Shown here: positions 42,848 through 45,976 of the stretch, piece after piece
Position numbering within the stretch: position 1 is the first letter of the stretch
Layout: each line of letters opens with the position of its first letter
Assembly (NCBI GenBank): GCA_020426005.1
Contig: JAGQQW010000016.1
Coordinates: 1 to 45,976 of the forward strand
Source of the DNA: Planctomycetota bacterium
GTDB lineage: Bacteria; Planctomycetota; UBA1135; GCA-002748355
DNA: 45,976 nt
Reading direction: 5' to 3'
Translations under genes and position numbers: made by a program
Notes under the pieces: generated by a model
Told to the model about the DNA's origin: nothing
Seen by the model: only the letters and a program-made list of their open reading frames with translations
Database searches by the model: none

Positions 42848-43747
42848 TCAGTAGACGACGGCCTTTGCCCCGTCGGGCGAGCCGACTCGGAGTTCGGTTC
42901 CGAGTGAGGAGAGCGCTCGCGGCAGCATGCCGAGCGCGTGCACGATGGCACCACCCGGAACGGCGTAGGCACTCGTCACGCGTCCTGCTTCGAGGTCGTC
43001 CTCGTCGTAGAGCAGCGTGCCGTGTGCAGGTGCCTCCGCGGACTCGACGCGCAATCGGCACAACTGGCGGTTGACGTGACCGTAGGTGCGAATGCGGGCA
43101 ACGATCTCCTGCCCTGGATAGCACCCCTTCGATCCATCGCATGCATCCTCGAGGCCGACTTCCAATGGAATCGTCTTGTCGTCGGCATCGAGGCCGTACC
43201 AGGGCACACCCGCGTCGATACGCAGTGCGTGCCAGTCCTGCATGTCCCCCATGGGCTTCGAAGGGAGGGCATCTTGCGGCAGCCACTGCCTGCGCCCCGT
43301 CTCACCGAAGGACGACGACCAGATCTCGTAGCTGCCGTCCGCCGACCCAGTCACCCCGAACCCCGGGGTCTTCACGACGACATCGGGTCCGAACGCGCCG
43401 ACGCCATGCAGCGGCAGGACTCGGACACGCACGTCCTCGGCGAAGACGTAGCGGTCGATGCGCTCGACGAGGTCCGTGGCCCGATCGCGGCCGACTTCGA
43501 GGAGGAACCGGTCTCCCGCGGCGCGGAACACCTCGAAGAACGCGAGCAACTTGCCCTTGCCGGACAGAATCGTGGCCCGGGCTCCGGACCCGACGCCGAG
43601 ATTCACGACGTCCTGACTCGTCACACGCTGGAGTAGATCCGCCGCGTCGGCCCCTTCGACCTCGACGAGGGCGAGGCCGTCGAGCGCGAGCATGCAGGAC
43701 GACGCGCGACAAGCCCCATGAATCGACACCCGTGAGTCTTCGCTCAT
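42848..43747 (-). CDS. ygfZ: YgfZ/GcvT-family iron-sulfur cluster biogenesis protein
   Basis: A 299-residue folate-binding protein. The hallmark KGCYPGQEIVARIRTYGHVNRQL near residue 210 contains the conserved K-G-C-Y-x-G-Q-E with the functional Cys. The N-terminal half has the GcvT-like fold (VEVEGADAADLLQRVTSQDVVNL). YgfZ supports assembly or repair of certain Fe-S enzymes with tetrahydrofolate. Its gene is divergent from the Rrf2/iscS/iscU genes, sharing a 220-base regulatory region, which fits co-regulation with cluster assembly. ATG at 43747 follows GTGAGGAC. Confidence 0.93.
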   Translation of the reverse strand: MSEDSRVSIHGACRASSCMLALDGLALVEVEGADAADLLQRVTSQDVVNLGVGSGARATILSGKGKLLAFFEVFRAAGDRFLLEVGRDRATDLVERIDRYVFAEDVRVRVLPLHGVGAFGPDVVVKTPGFGVTGSADGSYEIWSSSFGETGRRQWLPQDALPSKPMGDMQDWHALRIDAGVPWYGLDADDKTIPLEVGLEDACDGSKGCYPGQEIVARIRTYGHVNRQLCRLRVESAEAPAHGTLLYDEDDLEAGRVTSAYAVPGGAIVHALGMLPRALSSLGTELRVGSPDGAKAVVY

Positions 43748-43967
43748 CGGACCGTCCTCACCGTGCGTAACGTCACCATGCGAATGGACTTCTGTCGCCA
43801 ATCGACGGCCCGATCCCTCGCTTGCAACGAGCCGGGCGCGTGGCCCATCGAACCAAGGAATCTCATTGTGTCTCCATATCGCACTGAAATTGTCCGATTT
43901 CTCTGGATGCCAAGCTCGAAAGAGTACCGATTCAGTGCTAGTTTCGACACGTCCGATTTCCAGAAGC
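43748..43967. promoter_or_regulatory. Divergent control region between ygfZ and the Rrf2-type regulator, with a 10-bp direct repeat
   Basis: This 220-base region is the longest non-coding stretch of the window. Its right half (about 43860-43960) is clearly richer in A+T than its surroundings. GTCCGATTTC occurs twice on the plus strand, at 43892-43901 and 43951-43960, the second eight bases before the regulator's ATG. These are candidate operators for Rrf2-type autoregulation. I could not assign convincing -35/-10 pairs. Confidence 0.45.
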
Positions 43968-44525
43968 ATGCTGCGTTTCTCCAAGAAAGCCGACTACGCG
44001 ATCCTGCTGCTCTCCCACCTCGCCCGACATCGGATCGGACAGAGCATCGGGCGGGGCGTCGAACGCGCGGAGAGTGAGGATCCGGCGCCGCAGAGTGCAC
44101 AAGACCTCGCGAGTGAAACGGGACTGAGCCCGTCGCTCACGGCCAACATCCTCAAGGACTTTGCCCGCAGCGGCATCCTCGCGTCGGTGCGGGGCGCCGG
44201 CGGCGGCTATCGACTCGAGCGCGACCCTCAGCTCTTGTCGCTGCGCGAAATCCTCGAGGTCGTCGACGGACCGGTAGGACTCGTCGACTGCTCCGAGACG
44301 GCTCCCACCGGCATCGCCGACGACACGAGCGCCGGCCCCGGTTGCTGCCACGTGGACAGCTGCCCATCGCGTCGGCCGCTGCTCGCGCTCCAAGAGCGCA
44401 TCTCGGACATGCTCGACACGATTCCACTCTACGACCTGGTCGTCCACAGACACGCCGCGTCGTGCTCGACGCAATCGTCCGGCCTCACGGCCGGCACTTC
44501 CGGTTCTCTTCCACACAACGTTTGA
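43968..44525 (+). CDS. Rrf2-family regulator with cluster-ligand cysteines (IscR/SufR-like)
   Basis: A 185-residue DNA-binding protein. The winged helix starts [19 protein letters not shown] and continues [43 protein letters not shown], typical of Rrf2. A roughly 22-residue charged insert (about 22-43) separates the first helix from the rest, unlike most members. The cluster loop has C108, C126, C127 and C132 (GCCHVDSC), fitting Fe-S binding, though the spacing differs from IscR (C-x5-C-x5-C). It is 13 bases upstream of iscS. It is expected to sense cluster status and repress or activate the isc genes and perhaps ygfZ. Confidence 0.92.
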   Translation: MLRFSKKADYAILLLSHLARHRIGQSIGRGVERAESEDPAPQSAQDLASETGLSPSLTANILKDFARSGILASVRGAGGGYRLERDPQLLSLREILEVVDGPVGLVDCSETAPTGIADDTSAGPGCCHVDSCPSRRPLLALQERISDMLDTIPLYDLVVHRHAASCSTQSSGLTAGTSGSLPHNV

Positions 44526-44538
44526 AGTACGTTCGCCA

Positions 44539-45765
44539 ATGAACAACGACGTCCAACTTCCGATCTACTTGGACAACAGCGCGACGACGCCTTGCGACCC
44601 TCGCGTCGTCGACGCGATGCTGCCCTGGTTCACTCAGCGACCCGGCAACGCAGCGAGCCGCTCGCACGTCTTCGGCTGGGAGGCCGAAGAGGCGGTCAAC
44701 GTCGCCCGCAAGCAAGTAGCCGATTTGATCGGCGCATCGCCGAAAGAGGTCCTCTTCTTGTCCGGCGCGACCGAGAGCGACAACCTCGCGATCAAGGGCG
44801 CTGCGCACATGTATGCGAAGAAGGGGAAGCACATCATCTCCTGCCCGACCGAGCACAAGGCGGTGATCGATACGTGCAAGCGCCTCGAGACCGACGGCTA
44901 CGAAGTGACGTGGTTGCCCGTCGACGGTGACGGCAGGATTTCGCTCGGAGACCTCGCGGAAGCGATTCGCGACGACACGATCCTCGTGACGCTCATGGCG
45001 GCCAACAACGAGATCGGTACGCTGCACGACATCGCCGCGATCGGCGCGCTCTGCCACGACAAGGGTGTGCTCTTCCACTGCGATGCGACCCAGGCGATCG
45101 GCAAAGTCGACATCGACGTCGAAGCGATGCAGATCGACCTGCTTTCGATGACCGCGCACAAGATCTACGGGCCCAAAGGCTGCGGCGCGCTGTACGTGCG
45201 CCGGCGCAACCCGCGTGTGCGTCTCACGCCTCTCATCGACGGCGGCGGTCACGAGCGCGGTATGCGATCGGGCACCCTCAACGTCCCCGGGATCGTAGGC
45301 CTCGGCAAGGCGTGCGCGATCCTCAGCGACGAGATGCACCGTGATGTCGAGCATTGTCGCCGCCTTCGCGATCGCCTCGAAGCGAAGCTCACATCCGGGC
45401 TCGACCACGTGTCGATCAACGGAAGCGTCGAGCATCGACTGCCGAACCTGCTCAACATCTCCTTCGCTTACGTCGAAGGCGAATCGCTGCTCATGGGGAT
45501 CAAGGACATCGCCGTGTCGTCGGGATCCGCCTGCACGTCGGCATCACTCGAGCCGAGCTACGTCCTTCGCGCGCTCGGTCTCGAAGACGAGCTGGCACAC
45601 AGTTCGATCCGATTCAGCTTCGGCCGCTTCAACACCGAGGCCGAGGTCGACTACACCGCGGAGATCGTCGTCGCCGCAGTCCGCCGACTGCGCGAGATGT
45701 CTCCACTCTACGAAATGGTTCAGGAAGGCGTCGACCTGAGCAAAGTCCAGTGGCAAGCGCACTGA
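44539..45765 (+). CDS. iscS: Cysteine desulfurase IscS
   Basis: A 408-residue PLP enzyme that removes sulfur from L-cysteine and passes it as persulfide to the scaffold IscU. Visible: [35 protein letters not shown], the His of [21 protein letters not shown] Lys K208 ([10 protein letters not shown]), and the catalytic loop [21 protein letters not shown] with C332. These positions match E. coli IscS K206 and C328 closely. It follows the Rrf2 gene by 13 bases and precedes iscU by 9, forming a regulator-iscS-iscU operon. Confidence 0.97.
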   Translation: MNNDVQLPIYLDNSATTPCDPRVVDAMLPWFTQRPGNAASRSHVFGWEAEEAVNVARKQVADLIGASPKEVLFLSGATESDNLAIKGAAHMYAKKGKHIISCPTEHKAVIDTCKRLETDGYEVTWLPVDGDGRISLGDLAEAIRDDTILVTLMAANNEIGTLHDIAAIGALCHDKGVLFHCDATQAIGKVDIDVEAMQIDLLSMTAHKIYGPKGCGALYVRRRNPRVRLTPLIDGGGHERGMRSGTLNVPGIVGLGKACAILSDEMHRDVEHCRRLRDRLEAKLTSGLDHVSINGSVEHRLPNLLNISFAYVEGESLLMGIKDIAVSSGSACTSASLEPSYVLRALGLEDELAHSSIRFSFGRFNTEAEVDYTAEIVVAAVRRLREMSPLYEMVQEGVDLSKVQWQAH

Positions 45766-45774
45766 GGAAGATTC

Positions 45775-45976
45775 ATGGCATACAGTGACAAGGTCATCGA
45801 CCACTACAATCACCCGCGAAACGTCGGTTCACTCGACAAGTCGAGTGACAACGTCGGAACGGGCGTCGTCGGCGCACCCGAGTGTGGCGACGTCATGAAG
45901 CTCCAGATCGAAGTCGATCCCGCGACCGGCAAGATCATGGACGCGAAGTTCAAGACGTACGGATGCGGTTCTGCGA
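45775..45976 (+). CDS. iscU: Iron-sulfur cluster scaffold IscU (partial, N-terminal part)
   Basis: The first 67 codons are present before the right edge of the window. MAYSDKVIDHYNHPRNVGSL, then VGAPECGDVMKLQI and FKTYGCGSA, are standard IscU motifs. Two of the three scaffold Cys (C37 and C63) and D39 are visible. The protein assembles 2Fe-2S/4Fe-4S clusters with IscS. Spacing to iscS is nine bases with GAGGAAG before the ATG. Confidence 0.96.
   Translation, partial: MAYSDKVIDHYNHPRNVGSLDKSSDNVGTGVVGAPECGDVMKLQIEVDPATGKIMDAKFKTYGCGSA

Noticed and set aside
1..45976. tRNA, rRNA, CRISPR arrays, transposases, integrases, phage genes
   Set aside because: I looked through the gaps and both strands by eye and saw none. 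All gaps are below about 220 bases, and no mobile-element protein motifs occur. A covariance-model search was not possible.

Overview
The window is high-GC, densely coded bacterial chromosome: about 40 protein genes, no intergenic gap above roughly 220 bp, and no rRNA, tRNA, CRISPR array or insertion sequence that I can see. Several features point to Planctomycetota, probably one of the deep marine or freshwater lineages near the Poly30/Pla133/Pla163 isolates. They are a TIGR02999-type ECF sigma factor beside a kinase-like N-terminal stub, many secreted Kelch, beta-helix and DUF proteins sharing a C-terminal domain with a PIPNDP-like motif, a HEAT/VWA protein, and a PA/M28/PDZ peptidase. The taxonomic placement is inference from gene content.

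Layout. 1-2419 (minus): end of an ABC export operon (secreted/membrane protein, ATPase, FtsX-like permease cut by the window edge). 2515-4425 (plus): secreted M28 peptidase. 4444-14206 (minus): a nine-gene unidirectional run. It contains a kinase-type N-terminal stub, a ChaN/Tiki-like protein, a HEAT/VWA protein, and then an ECF sigma/ChrR-like anti-sigma pair followed by a TPR lipoprotein, a DUF4331 protein, an orphan HupE/UreJ-type ectodomain and a DUF4394 protein. 14296-16551 (plus): second ECF sigma factor and two exported proteins. 16560-22681 (minus): EgtB-like sulfoxide synthase coupled to an ATP-grasp ligase and a PhnD-like binding protein, then a coiled-coil/TPR protein and a Kelch protein. 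22730-24602: LysR regulator and a convergent secreted protein.

24667-29900 (minus) is a tightly coupled operon: ribosomal protein L28 in the cysteine-poor form, an epimerase-type (zinc-independent) threonine dehydrogenase-like enzyme, dihydroorotase with Q-x-H instead of H-x-H, a CobW/COG0523 metal chaperone, and a decayed membrane glycosyltransferase. This looks like a metal-economy operon. 30058-31065 is lgt. Divergent from it is a Vms1/VLRF1-type peptidyl-tRNA hydrolase-like gene. 31889-36404 (plus): secreted beta-helix protein, MBL-fold hydrolase and a GT-C-type membrane protein. 36433-38715 (minus): malic enzyme fused to a phosphotransacetylase-like domain. 38804-42822 (plus): secreted protein, lipoprotein, parvulin-type PPIase and a two-domain VOC protein.

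42848-45976 is an iron-sulfur cluster locus: ygfZ (minus) divergent from an Rrf2/IscR-type regulator, iscS and the start of iscU. The two strongest candidates for undescribed biology are the ChrR/ECF-linked secreted module (4444-10442) and the L28-TDH-PyrC-CobW operon (26102-29900). The EgtB/ATP-grasp pair and the VLRF1 homologue come next.
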